Under the pieces are notes generated by a model. It searched no databases, was not told the origin of the DNA, and saw nothing but the letters and a program-made list of their open reading frames with translations. Source: Actinomycetales bacterium SN12 (GTDB lineage: Bacteria > Actinomycetota > Actinomycetes > Actinomycetales > Microbacteriaceae). From it: 64,000 bases of DNA. The translations under genes were made by a program, and so were the position numbers. Shown here piece by piece: positions 20,537 to 29,965 of the stretch. The DNA is taken from contig PJCV01000004.1 of NCBI GenBank assembly GCA_002837415.1, positions 1-64,000 of the forward strand, in the 5' to 3' direction. The stretch's first letter is position 1; every line of letters starts with the position of its first letter.

Positions 20537-20656
20537 CTACAGTGACCGGTGGAACGTCTCAGGACGGTCCGGGGGACGCAAGGGGTGTCCTCCTCACGCC
20601 GTCGCGCCGCATCCATCGAGAAGCGGTGCGCGCCCGCGCGCCATTGTGAGGCAACC

Positions 20657-23600
20657 ATGACGCAATCTCGCCACCGCAGTTCCTCAGCCCCTCGGGGGGC
20701 TCTTCGAGACCGGTGGGGACGCGGCGTCGTCTCCGCCGTGACGGCTGGTCTGCTCGCCGCGATCGGACTCGTGGCGGTGCCGACCGCTGGAATCGCCGCC
20801 GACAACGTCGCGATCGCGGTCGGCGATGTGACGCTGTCGCCGGGTGACAAGCAGATCGTCGTCGGCGACACCGTGTTCGTGTCTGGATCGTGGAACGCTT
20901 CCGACGCGAACCCGCAGCCCGGGGACACGTTCACGATCACGCTTCCGGCCGAGTTCGCGTTTCCTGCGCCCATCTCGTTCCCCTTACCGGGGGACGGAGT
21001 CACGTGGGGGAGCTGCCTCACCGATCCGGACACGGGTACCGCGACCTGCACCCTTTCCGATGCCCTCGCCGATTACGACCTCATCGAGGGCAAATGGGGC
21101 TTCGACGTCAAGGCGATCAAGGGCACGCCGGCCACGGAGGTCAACTTCCAGCTGAACGGCCGGACGGTTGCCGTTCCCCTGCCCGCGGAAGGCGGCATCG
21201 ACGACGGCGTGAAGCTGCCGGGCAAGATGACCAAAGACGGCGTCATGAACTCCAATAACTGGTCGATGACCTGGACGGTCAACCTTCCCGGTGCGAACAT
21301 GGCCGGCCAGGAGACGCTCACCCTCCGAGACACACTCGGTGCGGGACATGTGCTGTGTGATCCCATCGGGCTGAAGGTCCACACCGTCCGTGGCACCGAC
21401 GTCCGGGATGTCACGGCCATCGCCAGCGTGGACGGCCTTCCGGGCGACACGGATTTCGACCTGGTGCTCACGGCACCCGCAGATGGGTTCAATCCCAACG
21501 TCACCTACCGGGTGACCTATCAGACGTGCACACCGGACGGCCAGATCGATCCGGCTGGAACCGAGTACGCCAACTCGGCGCTCGTCGAGGCGTGGGGTTC
21601 CGCAGGGGTCGGCGTCAGCACGGTGAAGAGCAATCCGTGGGTCACCTCGCTCCAGAAGACGGGTCGGGTGATCGAAGGCCGCGAGCCCGATGGCACATAC
21701 AGCGGCAGGGTCAGCTGGTCCGTCGTCATTCCGGGCGACGAGCTGGTCGGTAAGAGCGACTTCACCCTCAGCGAGAAGCTCGGGGCTGGACACGCCGTCG
21801 GCCCGAATGTGGTCAGCGGCCTGCGGATCTTCGAGCAGTACGGCCCCAGCGACGAGGCTCTGACGTCGATCGATCCGGCGACTCTGCCCCGCGTAGCCCT
21901 CCGCTCCGATCCACAGGATTTCGCGGTGAAGTTCGAGGTTCCCGCGGGATCGAGTTTCGCCTTCAAGCCGTCCGACTACCGCTACATCGTCACGTACAGC
22001 ACGTACATCACGCAGCCGGACCTTCCGCAGGGCGGCACAGCGTACGTCAACAGCGTGTCCATCGGTGGCGATCCGGTGACGAGCTCAGCCGCAGTGCCGC
22101 CTCGCAATGCGGGGAAGTCCGGAGGCCTCAATGCGAAGGTGCAGATGGTCGACGGCGTCGAGTACATGCCTCAGACCACGCTGACGTGGGATGTCGTCAT
22201 CCCGGGTGAGAAGGTCCACGGCCTCACCGAGCTCGCTCTGACCGACACGCTGTCGGACTCGCAGGTCGTGTGCGCAGCGGGCGAACCCACCGGAGGCCCC
22301 GCATCGCGCCTCGGCCTGAATGTGCAGGCGAAGGATCAGATCAGCGGCGAGGTCCTGCCCTCGATCGCCCTGACCGGACGCACTGCAGCGTCGATCGACG
22401 GGCAGGCGATAACCTTCACGATCCGCCCCGAGGGCGGATTCAGCCGCGAATACCAGTACACGCTCCGCTACACCACGTGCACGGCCACCGGTGGCATGGA
22501 CGTCGCTGGCACGCAATATGGGAACTCGATCTCGGGATCCGGCATCAACTTCACGAGGAACGTGAGCCAGAACAACCGCGCTTTCGGCACGGGAACCGGA
22601 GTCACACGCGGCTCGGTTTCGATCTCGAAGTCGCTAGCCGACAACAAGGCCGCCGCGTTCGTGCCGGCGGGTGCGGCCTTCACTGTGCGAGTGCAGGAGG
22701 TCGACCCCTCTGGCACAGCTCAAGGTGACCCGTACGATCTGTCGGTGCCGCTCAACGGTGACCCGGCGAAGGGGCTCAACGCCCGCGGCACCGGATGGAC
22801 GGCGAGGCTATCCGAGCCGACGTTCCCCGCCATCCGCGGCGTCACTTGGGGTAAGCCGTCCTTCAAGACTGCTCCTGGGGTGACTCCGAGCGCCGACGGC
22901 ACCACGGCCGTCGCTGCGCTGACTCCCGGCAGCAACGTCTCAGTCAGCGTCGAGAACACTGCTCTGCTGGGCAGTGTTCAGGTCACGAAGAAGCTGACCG
23001 GCCCCGATGCAGCCCGCGATCTCGTCGACGAGCAGCAGAGGTACCGCATCACGGCGAAGGTCGACACGAGCACCCTGGGCGCGGGCTTCCCCGCGCAGCC
23101 GGATCGCACGTTCGACCTCGCGGCAGATGAGACCGCGACGCTGAACGACCTGCCGATCGGCGCGGTCGTGACGTTCTCCGAGGCGAAGCCGGCCGACGAC
23201 GATGTGCTCACCTGGTCGCAGCCGGTGATCAGCCCGCAGAGCCTGACCATCAGCGGCGACAACGCGTCGCAGCCCGCGGCTGTCACCGTCACCAACCACG
23301 TCACCCGCACGGTCGGCACGTTTTCGATCGTCAAGAGCGTGACCGGAGCGCAGCAGGCCAACCCCGCGGTTCCCGAGGACGTGACGGTCACCGCCACGTG
23401 GCATCAGGATGGCGTGGACCACGAGAAGGTGCTGACGGTTCCGACCGATGGCACGCCCGTCGCCCTCGGGGAGCAGCTGCTGATCGGCACGAAGGTGACG
23501 CTCATCGAGACACCTCTCGTCGACGGCTCCAGCATCGCGTGGGGCGCGCCGGTCTGGTCTGGAACGGGGGTCGTGATCGACGGCTCGTCCGCCGTGGTGT

Positions 23601-24829
23601 CCATCGGCCGCGACACGAAGGCGCGTGTCTCACTCGAGAACCACGCGGCGACCTCGGTCGCAGGGATCAGCCTGATCAAGGGCATTGCGGGTGCGGCAGC
23701 CGGTGAGGTCGCCGACACGACTGAGTTCCCCATCACGGCGACATGGATGGACGCCGATGGCAAGAAGCAGTCGAAGGAACTGACGATCAACGCCGTCGAA
23801 CCGACGTCGCTCGGCGTGCAGCTGCCCGCTGGCACCGTCGTCACCATCGTCGAGGGCAAGCGTCCCGCGTTCGACACGGTCATCTGGGGTTCGATCACGA
23901 TCAGCGGCGACGCCGTCACCGATTCCGGTGAGGGCAGCGCGGAGATCCTCGTATCGAACCAGCAGGATGACGTCACCCTCGTCACCGTCGTGAACGAAGC
24001 AACCTGGGCGCCTGGCACCTTCACGCTCTCGAAGGCCGTCGAAGGAGTGCTGCTGGACAACGCCGACGTGCCCGAGACCGTCATGGTGACCGCATCGTGG
24101 CTGGAAGACGGCGAGCTCGTGTCCGTCGATGTCGAGCTGCCTACCGACGGCACGGCAGTGGACTTCGGCCGCGACCTGCCGCACGACACCCGGGTCGCCC
24201 TGTCGGAGATTCCGCTCGCCGACACCGACGCCTTCACGTGGAACGCTCCCGTGTGGTCTGGGGACGGGATCGTCGCGCATGAGGACGGCACCGCCACGCT
24301 CACGATCTCGGCGGCGGTCGACGCGGAGGTCGGGCTGACCAACAGCGTGACCGCACTGCTCGGCAGCCTCTCGGTGACCAAGGCGCTCACCGGCGACGGC
24401 GCAGCGCTCGCTGAAAACGCCGCGTTCCCGGTGACCGCGACCTGGACCGATCTGGTCGGCGAGAAGCAGAAGGTCGAGCTGACCGTGCGCGCGGGGCAGT
24501 CGGCCGTGATCGACGATCTGCCGCTGGGTACCGTCGTGACGCTCGTCGAGCACGAGGCCAAGGTGCCGGCCAACGCCCGCTGGCATGGCGCGACCTGGTC
24601 GAGCGACGATGAGGCGGTCGAGGTCGGCACGGCCGACGGCGATGCCGTGACCGTCGTCGTCACTGGCGAGAGCGGGATCGCGGCCGCTGTCGATCTCTCC
24701 AACGAGTACGAGAAGCTGCCCGACCTCGCGGTCACCGGTGGCGCGCTGCTTCCCGCGGGGATCATCGTGCTGGCCGCCCTGCTGATCGGTCTGGGCGTCC
24801 TGCTGGTCGCCCGCCGACGCCGCGCCTGA
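20657..24829 (+). CDS. Sortase-anchored surface protein with DUF5979-like repeats
   Basis: 1390 residues. A signal peptide (hydrophobic core about 29-46, cleavage near AGIAA) is followed by an N-terminal adhesin-like part with three related ~155-residue modules starting near 188, 331 and 489 (each with a T/S-W-x-V-x-L/I-P-G core and a closing Y-T-C/Y ... G-T-x-Y-x-N-S element). Six ~115-residue DUF5979-like modules follow, starting near 652, 772, 887, 1002, 1120 and 1236, each opening with G-S/T-F/V-S-x-x-K and ending in a T-N/E-N strand. The C-terminus carries LAVTGG (1357-1362), a TM segment and RRRRA: a class E sortase signal (LAxTG). ATG 20657 has GAGG 6 nt upstream. Codon choice in the first half is less GC-extreme than neighbours. 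No sortase gene is in the window. Likely a cell-wall adhesin; ligand unknown. Confidence 0.85.
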   Translation: MTQSRHRSSSAPRGALRDRWGRGVVSAVTAGLLAAIGLVAVPTAGIAADNVAIAVGDVTLSPGDKQIVVGDTVFVSGSWNASDANPQPGDTFTITLPAEFAFPAPISFPLPGDGVTWGSCLTDPDTGTATCTLSDALADYDLIEGKWGFDVKAIKGTPATEVNFQLNGRTVAVPLPAEGGIDDGVKLPGKMTKDGVMNSNNWSMTWTVNLPGANMAGQETLTLRDTLGAGHVLCDPIGLKVHTVRGTDVRDVTAIASVDGLPGDTDFDLVLTAPADGFNPNVTYRVTYQTCTPDGQIDPAGTEYANSALVEAWGSAGVGVSTVKSNPWVTSLQKTGRVIEGREPDGTYSGRVSWSVVIPGDELVGKSDFTLSEKLGAGHAVGPNVVSGLRIFEQYGPSDEALTSIDPATLPRVALRSDPQDFAVKFEVPAGSSFAFKPSDYRYIVTYSTYITQPDLPQGGTAYVNSVSIGGDPVTSSAAVPPRNAGKSGGLNAKVQMVDGVEYMPQTTLTWDVVIPGEKVHGLTELALTDTLSDSQVVCAAGEPTGGPASRLGLNVQAKDQISGEVLPSIALTGRTAASIDGQAITFTIRPEGGFSREYQYTLRYTTCTATGGMDVAGTQYGNSISGSGINFTRNVSQNNRAFGTGTGVTRGSVSISKSLADNKAAAFVPAGAAFTVRVQEVDPSGTAQGDPYDLSVPLNGDPAKGLNARGTGWTARLSEPTFPAIRGVTWGKPSFKTAPGVTPSADGTTAVAALTPGSNVSVSVENTALLGSVQVTKKLTGPDAARDLVDEQQRYRITAKVDTSTLGAGFPAQPDRTFDLAADETATLNDLPIGAVVTFSEAKPADDDVLTWSQPVISPQSLTISGDNASQPAAVTVTNHVTRTVGTFSIVKSVTGAQQANPAVPEDVTVTATWHQDGVDHEKVLTVPTDGTPVALGEQLLIGTKVTLIETPLVDGSSIAWGAPVWSGTGVVIDGSSAVVSIGRDTKARVSLENHAATSVAGISLIKGIAGAAAGEVADTTEFPITATWMDADGKKQSKELTINAVEPTSLGVQLPAGTVVTIVEGKRPAFDTVIWGSITISGDAVTDSGEGSAEILVSNQQDDVTLVTVVNEATWAPGTFTLSKAVEGVLLDNADVPETVMVTASWLEDGELVSVDVELPTDGTAVDFGRDLPHDTRVALSEIPLADTDAFTWNAPVWSGDGIVAHEDGTATLTISAAVDAEVGLTNSVTALLGSLSVTKALTGDGAALAENAAFPVTATWTDLVGEKQKVELTVRAGQSAVIDDLPLGTVVTLVEHEAKVPANARWHGATWSSDDEAVEVGTADGDAVTVVVTGESGIAAAVDLSNEYEKLPDLAVTGGALLPAGIIVLAALLIGLGVLLVARRRRA

Positions 24830-24838
24830 CGCACGCGC

Positions 24839-24873
24839 GGGACGCCGTGAGAGACCTCGCGGCGTCCCGTTGT
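24839..24873 (+). terminator. Terminator after surface-protein gene
   Basis: 9-bp perfect stem GGGACGCCG (24839-24847) / CGGCGTCCC (24860-24868), 12-nt loop, followed by GTTGTG. It starts 10 nt after the stop codon. T-run is weak but the stem is strong. Confidence 0.65.
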
Positions 24874-24923
24874 GCTTCGGCCGATGCAATGTCAACCATC
24901 CGCGTCAACTCGATGACCGCGGG

Positions 24924-24929
24924 TAGGTT
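24924..24929 (+). promoter_or_regulatory. ZIP gene -10, leaderless arrangement
   Basis: TAGGTT lies 6 nt before ATG 24936 and there is no Shine-Dalgarno, again pointing to leaderless transcription. No clear -35. Confidence 0.4.
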
Positions 24930-24935
24930 GGCGTG

Positions 24936-24956
24936 ATGGGTCAGGCGGTGCTGTGG
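24936..24956 (+). repeat. Direct repeat, copy B (start of ZIP gene)
   Basis: First seven codons of the ZIP gene; partner of 20384-20404 with two mismatches. Confidence 0.55.
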
Positions 24957-25643
24957 GGCGCGGTGGCGGCATCGCCGCTGCTCGTCGGCGCGCTGCTCGC
25001 GCTGGTGCGCAGATGGCCAGATCGCCTGCTCGGCATCATCCTCGGCTTCGGCGCCGGCGCGCTGATGGCATCCATCGCCTTCGAGCTCTGGGAGCAGGGC
25101 GCCGAGCTCGCCGGCAATCTGCCGCTGATCATCGGCGTCGCAGCGGGCGCGCTCTGCTACTACGTCGCCGCCCGGATCCTCGATGCGCGTCAGGCGAAGA
25201 CGAAGACGGATGCCGGTGGCGGCTCGCTCGCGATCGGAGCGCTGCTCGACGGCATCCCGGAGCAGCTCGTGCTGGGCATCGGCCTCGCGTCCGGCGAGGG
25301 CGTCGGCGTGGCGCTGGTCGTCGCCATCCTCGTCTCGAACCTGCCCGAGTCGATCGGCTCGGCCTCCGACCTGCTGGCCGGCGGCATGCGGCGCAGCCGC
25401 GTGGTGCTGCTGTGGGCGGGAGTCACGGTGATCTGCGCGCTCGCGACCGTGGGCGGGTTCGCCCTGGCATCCCTCGTCGGAGACGGCTTCCGCGCCGGCG
25501 CCAATGGCTTCGCCGCGGGAGCCCTGCTGGTCATGCTCGTGGACTCGATGGTGCCCGAGGCGCAGAAGAAGGCGACGGAGTCGACCGGACTCGCCACAGT
25601 CATCGGGTTCGCGTTCGCGGCCTGGCTCGCGCTCGCCGCCTGA
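24936..25643 (+). CDS. ZIP-family metal transporter
   Basis: 235 residues, about seven or eight TM segments. The ZIP metal-site signature of TM4 appears in a divergent form (GALLDGIPEQLVLGIGL, with a Glu but no His), with SNLPESIGSASDL in TM5. The loop between TM3 and TM4 is short and lacks the His-rich run of many zinc importers. ZIP proteins move divalent metals (Zn, Fe, Mn) into the cytosol; the metal is not predictable. ATG 24936 is chosen over GTG 24933 because the -10 spacing fits a leaderless start at the ATG. Confidence 0.82.
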   Translation: MGQAVLWGAVAASPLLVGALLALVRRWPDRLLGIILGFGAGALMASIAFELWEQGAELAGNLPLIIGVAAGALCYYVAARILDARQAKTKTDAGGGSLAIGALLDGIPEQLVLGIGLASGEGVGVALVVAILVSNLPESIGSASDLLAGGMRRSRVVLLWAGVTVICALATVGGFALASLVGDGFRAGANGFAAGALLVMLVDSMVPEAQKKATESTGLATVIGFAFAAWLALAA

Positions 25644-25706
25644 GTCGCGCGACTCGCGGCATGCTGGCGCAGGCTCACCCCACTCCCGGGCGGAGAACGC
25701 ACGGAG

Positions 25707-25737
25707 GGGAGGAGGCTCCCAGGTGATTCCTCCTCCC
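25707..25737. terminator. Bidirectional hairpin between convergent ZIP and esterase genes
   Basis: Perfect 9-bp stem GGGAGGAGG (25707-25715) / CCTCCTCCC (25729-25737), 13-nt loop. A further CTCCTCCC copy follows near 25750. No T-run. It lies in a 151-bp convergent gap that is otherwise empty. Confidence 0.5.
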
Positions 25738-25794
25738 AAACGCGCTTTCTCCTCCCGAACGAGTGGGCTGCGAGTGGGCTGGGCTCAGGGGCGC

Positions 25795-26763
25795 TCAGGT
25801 CAGGCGCGCGGCGAGCCAGGCTGCCTGGCGCTGCCAGTGCACGCCCTGACCGCCCTCGTGCTCGTTGAACGGGTACTCCACGACCTCTGCGCCGCCTCGG
25901 TGCTGGTTCGCGGCGGCGTACACGGTGGACGGCGGGCAGATCGGATCCATCAGGGCGACCGAGTACAGCGCGGGGGCCTCGGCGCGAGCGGCGAAGTTCA
26001 CGCCGTCGAAGTACGACAGGGTCTCGAAGGTCTGCGCCACGGCATCCCGATGCACCGAGAGGTAGCGAACGATCTCCTGGTACGGATCCGCGTCCGTCAT
26101 CCCGACCGCACGCTCGAAGTGGCACAGGAACGGCACGTCGGGCATCACCCCCACCAGCCCCTCGCTGAGTCCGGCGGCCGCGAGCGCGATGCCGCCGCCC
26201 TGGCTGCCGCCGGTGACGGCGATGCGATCGGCATCCACCTCGGGGAAGGCGCGGATCGCGTCGATCAGCAGCACCGCGTCGGTGAACACCCGGCGGTAGT
26301 AGTACTGCTCGGGGTCGTCGATGCCGCGGGTCATGAACCCGGGGGCGGACGCGCCGGTGCCGTGCGGGTCCGGCGTCGAGCCGCCCGTGCCCCACCCGCT
26401 GCCCTGACCGCGCGTGTCCATGAACACCCAGGCGTAGCCGGATGCCGCCCAGCCGAGGCGCTCGTGCGGCAGACCGCGCCCGCCGCCGTAGCCGTTGTAC
26501 TCCACGACGGTGGGCAGGGGCCCGGTCGCACCGGCGGGAACAACGAACCAGCCGCGCACACGGTCGCCGCCGAATCCGCTGAACGAGAGGTCGTACACGT
26601 CGACGAGCGTCAGCGGGGTATTGATCCGGGTTCGTTCAGCAGGCGCGGCCAGCCGGCGCGACGACTCGAGGGTGCGCTGCCAGAACGCATCGAAGTCGTC
26701 CGGCTCGGCGACGGCGGGGCGGTACGAGCGCAGCTCGGTGGGGGAGAGATCGAAGCGGGGCAT
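25795..26763 (-). CDS. Acetyl (xylan) esterase, AXE1/cephalosporin-C-deacetylase type (CE7)
   Basis: 322 residues, matching the family length (~320). Catalytic triad by position: S187 in VTGGSQGGG, D273 in LMDPICPPST, H302 in EHEGGQ. The RGQ motif typical of CE7 enzymes is at 118-120 (MDTRGQGSG). It removes O-acetyl groups from oligosaccharides. No signal peptide, so it should act on imported acetylated sugars. It is the last gene of the minus-strand lacI-GH36-lacI-esterase run, 25 bp after the second LacI gene, with GGAAG before its start. Confidence 0.93.
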   Translation of the reverse strand: MPRFDLSPTELRSYRPAVAEPDDFDAFWQRTLESSRRLAAPAERTRINTPLTLVDVYDLSFSGFGGDRVRGWFVVPAGATGPLPTVVEYNGYGGGRGLPHERLGWAASGYAWVFMDTRGQGSGWGTGGSTPDPHGTGASAPGFMTRGIDDPEQYYYRRVFTDAVLLIDAIRAFPEVDADRIAVTGGSQGGGIALAAAGLSEGLVGVMPDVPFLCHFERAVGMTDADPYQEIVRYLSVHRDAVAQTFETLSYFDGVNFAARAEAPALYSVALMDPICPPSTVYAAANQHRGGAEVVEYPFNEHEGGQGVHWQRQAAWLAARLT

Positions 26764-26788
26764 GAATGACTTCCGGTGAGCAGGGCGG

Positions 26789-27829
26789 TCAGGCGGCTGT
26801 TGGTGCGGGTCCGGTCGACTCGCGCACCTCGAGGCGGGGAGTGGAGTCGAGGAACGTGTGCGGGGATGCGCCGGCGATCACTTCGAGCATGCGCCGGGCG
26901 ACATGGGCGCCGAACGCGACGACATCGTGACTGAGCGTGGTCAGCTTGGGCACCGTGTGCCGGCAGATCAGCGAGTCGTCCCAGCCGATGATCGAGACGT
27001 CCTCCGGGACGCGGATGCCGGCGCGCGAGAACACTCCGAGCGCGGCGATCGCCATGATGTCGTTGTCGTAGATGAACGCTGTCGGACGCTCGGGCGACCG
27101 CAGCGCCTGCTCGGTGGCGCGCACACCCTGGTCGGGGGTGTAGTCGGTGCGCAGCAGCTCACCCTCGAGGCCGAGCGCGTCGGTCTCGGCGGCGAAGGCC
27201 GCATCGCGGATCTGCGTGTGTGCGAGATCGGCCAGGCCCGCCACCCGGGCGATCCGGCGATGTCCTTGAGCCGCCAGCGTCCGCACCGCATCGCGCATGC
27301 CCTGCGCGTCGTCCGTCCATACGGCGGTCAGACCCGGGGCCGCGCTCGGATCGCCGACGGCGACGGTCGGGAACTCCGGATGCTCGGCGAAGTACCTCAC
27401 GCGAGGATCGTCGATCCGCAGGTCGACGAGCAGCACGCCGTCGACCCGGCGGGTGGTGCGCCAGCGGCGCAGCGTCTTCAGCTCGCTCGCTGTGTCCGGC
27501 GCCATCTGCAGAAGCAGGGCGTGGTTGCGAGGTGCGAATTCGCTCTCCATCCCCGCGAGAAACTGCATGTAGAACGACTCGACGCCGAGGTTCTGCGGAT
27601 CGCGTGCGAGCACCAGGCCGACGCTGTTGGTCTTGCGGGAGGTGAGCGCCTTCGCGGCACTGCCCGGAGACCAGCCCAGCTCGTCGGCGACCAGCAGGAT
27701 TCGGGCGCGGGTGCTCTCGGAGACGCCTTTGCGTCCGTTGAGGGCGAACGAGACCGCACCGGGTGAGACCCCGGCGCGCTCGGCGATCTCAGCGATGGTG
27801 ACGGTCTGGTTGTCCCCTGATCTGCCCAC
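26789..27829 (-). CDS. LacI-family regulator (second of the mannan locus)
   Basis: 346 residues: N-terminal HTH (about 10-57; TIAEIAERAGVSPGAVSFAL, hinge with ILLVADELGW) and a sugar-binding effector domain. The GTG start at 27829 lies 9 nt after the GH36 stop, so it is cotranscribed with the alpha-galactosidase. Having two LacI proteins in one operon suggests two sugar signals (for example a mannoside and a galactoside), which is inference. No private operator was found in the tiny upstream gap. Confidence 0.92.
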   Translation of the reverse strand: MGRSGDNQTVTIAEIAERAGVSPGAVSFALNGRKGVSESTRARILLVADELGWSPGSAAKALTSRKTNSVGLVLARDPQNLGVESFYMQFLAGMESEFAPRNHALLLQMAPDTASELKTLRRWRTTRRVDGVLLVDLRIDDPRVRYFAEHPEFPTVAVGDPSAAPGLTAVWTDDAQGMRDAVRTLAAQGHRRIARVAGLADLAHTQIRDAAFAAETDALGLEGELLRTDYTPDQGVRATEQALRSPERPTAFIYDNDIMAIAALGVFSRAGIRVPEDVSIIGWDDSLICRHTVPKLTTLSHDVVAFGAHVARRMLEVIAGASPHTFLDSTPRLEVRESTGPAPTAA

Positions 27830-27838
27830 CGTCGTACC

Positions 27839-29965
27839 CTAGACCGCTTCGACGTGCAGGACGAACGCCTGCACGGGCCACAGGGTGGGCAGCTGCAGCC
27901 CGATCTCACGCAGCACCGCTCCCGGCAGCTCGATCTCACCCGTGGTGAACCATTCCGGGGCGATCCAGCCGTATGCGGCTGCGCCGATCTCGTCGCGCAC
28001 CCGCACACGGTAGCGGTGATCGGGACTCAGGTCCGGCATGCGCAGTCGCTCGGCTCTGGCGTCCTCAAGGCTTGCGACCGTGGCCACGACGTAGACTGCT
28101 GCCGTCTCGCCGACGAAGCCGGTCACTCGCCACGCGCCATCGCGCAGATCCGGATGCACGGTGCGGCCGGCGTGCACGATGGGCCGGAGCTCGCGGTACA
28201 GGGCGGTGAAGCGCTCGATCGCCGCGATCTCGTCCTCGCTGCAGCCGAGGATGTCCCACTCCAGTCCCGCGGAGCCCATCAGGCTGGTGGCCATCCGGTA
28301 CGACAGGGGCGTGACCCGGCCCGAGCTGTGCGCCTCAGCTGGACCGACATGCGCGCCGACCAGTTCGGGCGGCAGAAGCAGACCCGTCCAGCGCTGGATG
28401 TCCTGCCGCTCCACAGGATCGTTCGAGTCGCTCGCCCAAACCCGGTCTGCGTGCGCCAGCATCCCGAGGTCGGTGCGCGCGCCACCGGAGGAGCACGACT
28501 CGATCTCGAGCCCGGGATGCGCAGCCTTCAGCTCATCGAACATGCGGTGCACGGCGAGGGTCTGCGCGTGCACGCCCGGGCGACCGTCGTGGACGCTCTC
28601 GACGAGATCGCGATTGTGGTCCCACTTGATGAAGTCGATGCCGAGCCTGCCCACCAGCTCGTCGATGCACCCGAAGATGTGCGCGTAGGCGTCCGCACGG
28701 GCGAGATCGAGCACGAATTGGGTGCGCCACGACAGGAGCGGATCGTGAGCGAGATGCCGGGGATCGTGCAGCAGCCAGTCCGGATGCCGCCGGGCGAGGT
28801 CGGAGTCGAGACTGATCATCTCGGGTTCGAACCACAGCCCGAACTGCATTCCCAGGCTGTGCACGTGGTCGGCCAGCGGCTCGAGTCCTCCCGGCCACCG
28901 CTCGCGGTCGACCACCCAGTCTCCGAGGCTCGTGGTGTCGTCGCGCCGACCCGTGAACCAGCCGTCATCGAGCACGAATCGCTCCACGCCGACGGCGGCG
29001 GCGCGCTCAGCGAGGGCGCGCAGCTTCGCCGGGTCGTGGTCGAAGTACACCGCCTCCCAGGTGTTCAGCACGAACGGTCGGGCCGTGAGCGGATGCTCGG
29101 GGCGGGCGCGCAGCATGGTGTGGAAAGCGTGTGCGATGCCGTTGAGGCCGCGCGCCGAGTGCGCGAACAGCACGGGCGGCGCCAGCACCGTGTCGGCGGG
29201 CGCGAGCACGAGTTCGCCCGGGCGCAGCATCTCTCCGCCGCCGATCTGCGTGACCGAGTCGGTGATGCGATCCACCCGATAGGTCACGTCGGCCGACCAT
29301 GCCACATGAGCCGCCCACGCATCGCCCTGCGTCCATCGCGGTGCGCCGACGGTGGCCACCATCGCGCTCGGGGCGTCGTGTCCCGGTCGCCCGCGGCGCG
29401 ACTGGCGCACGGTCGCGCCGGCGGGCATGGCGGTCACGACCGGACGCTTCTCTCGGGTCCAGCGCCCGTCGAAGGTGAGCAGGGTGTCGGCGGTCGTGGG
29501 AACAGGGAGGATGCTCTCGATCCAGTCCACGTCGACGGGATCTGCTCCCTCATTCGTCAGCTGCTGCTGCACCTGCACGACCCCACCCGGAAGGATGCGG
29601 ATGGTGATGCCCAGGCGCAGCGCCGCCTCCGCGTCCGCCGCGGCGATCCTGAGCGCGCCGACGCTCGGCGAGATTGATTCCACGTGCCAGCGCGGGCGCA
29701 GCAGCACCCCGTCGCGCCGCAGCTGCATTCCGGGTCGCCCGCTCCAGGCATCCGCCTCCTGCGGGGAGAGGGACACCTGCCACGGCGCGTCGAGTGTCGC
29801 CGGGCGGGTCTGACGCGAGAGCGCCGCTCGCAGCGCGCGAGAGTCGTCGTCGCTGACGCCGGGCAGACGCGAACCCCAGTGCAGGATGCCGGGCAGGCCC
29901 TCGTCATGGAAGTCGAGCACGACGCAGGCGCCGTGGGCATCGATCATCTGCAGTCCGCTGGTCAC
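27839..29965 (-). CDS. Alpha-galactosidase, GH36
   Basis: 708 residues, typical GH36 length. Order: N-terminal beta-sandwich (about 1-310), TIM barrel (about 320-620), C-terminal beta domain. Catalytic nucleophile D449 in FIKWDHNRD; acid/base D513 in WASDSNDPVERQ, preceded by the SCSSGGARTDLGML motif. It releases alpha-1,6-galactose from galactomannan side chains or raffinose-type sugars. No signal peptide. Start GTG 29965 is chosen because it overlaps the upstream LacI stop (GTGA) and has GGAGGG 6 nt upstream. Next to mannosidases, galactomannan oligosaccharides are the most probable substrate. Confidence 0.94.
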   Translation of the reverse strand: MTSGLQMIDAHGACVVLDFHDEGLPGILHWGSRLPGVSDDDSRALRAALSRQTRPATLDAPWQVSLSPQEADAWSGRPGMQLRRDGVLLRPRWHVESISPSVGALRIAAADAEAALRLGITIRILPGGVVQVQQQLTNEGADPVDVDWIESILPVPTTADTLLTFDGRWTREKRPVVTAMPAGATVRQSRRGRPGHDAPSAMVATVGAPRWTQGDAWAAHVAWSADVTYRVDRITDSVTQIGGGEMLRPGELVLAPADTVLAPPVLFAHSARGLNGIAHAFHTMLRARPEHPLTARPFVLNTWEAVYFDHDPAKLRALAERAAAVGVERFVLDDGWFTGRRDDTTSLGDWVVDRERWPGGLEPLADHVHSLGMQFGLWFEPEMISLDSDLARRHPDWLLHDPRHLAHDPLLSWRTQFVLDLARADAYAHIFGCIDELVGRLGIDFIKWDHNRDLVESVHDGRPGVHAQTLAVHRMFDELKAAHPGLEIESCSSGGARTDLGMLAHADRVWASDSNDPVERQDIQRWTGLLLPPELVGAHVGPAEAHSSGRVTPLSYRMATSLMGSAGLEWDILGCSEDEIAAIERFTALYRELRPIVHAGRTVHPDLRDGAWRVTGFVGETAAVYVVATVASLEDARAERLRMPDLSPDHRYRVRVRDEIGAAAYGWIAPEWFTTGEIELPGAVLREIGLQLPTLWPVQAFVLHVEAV

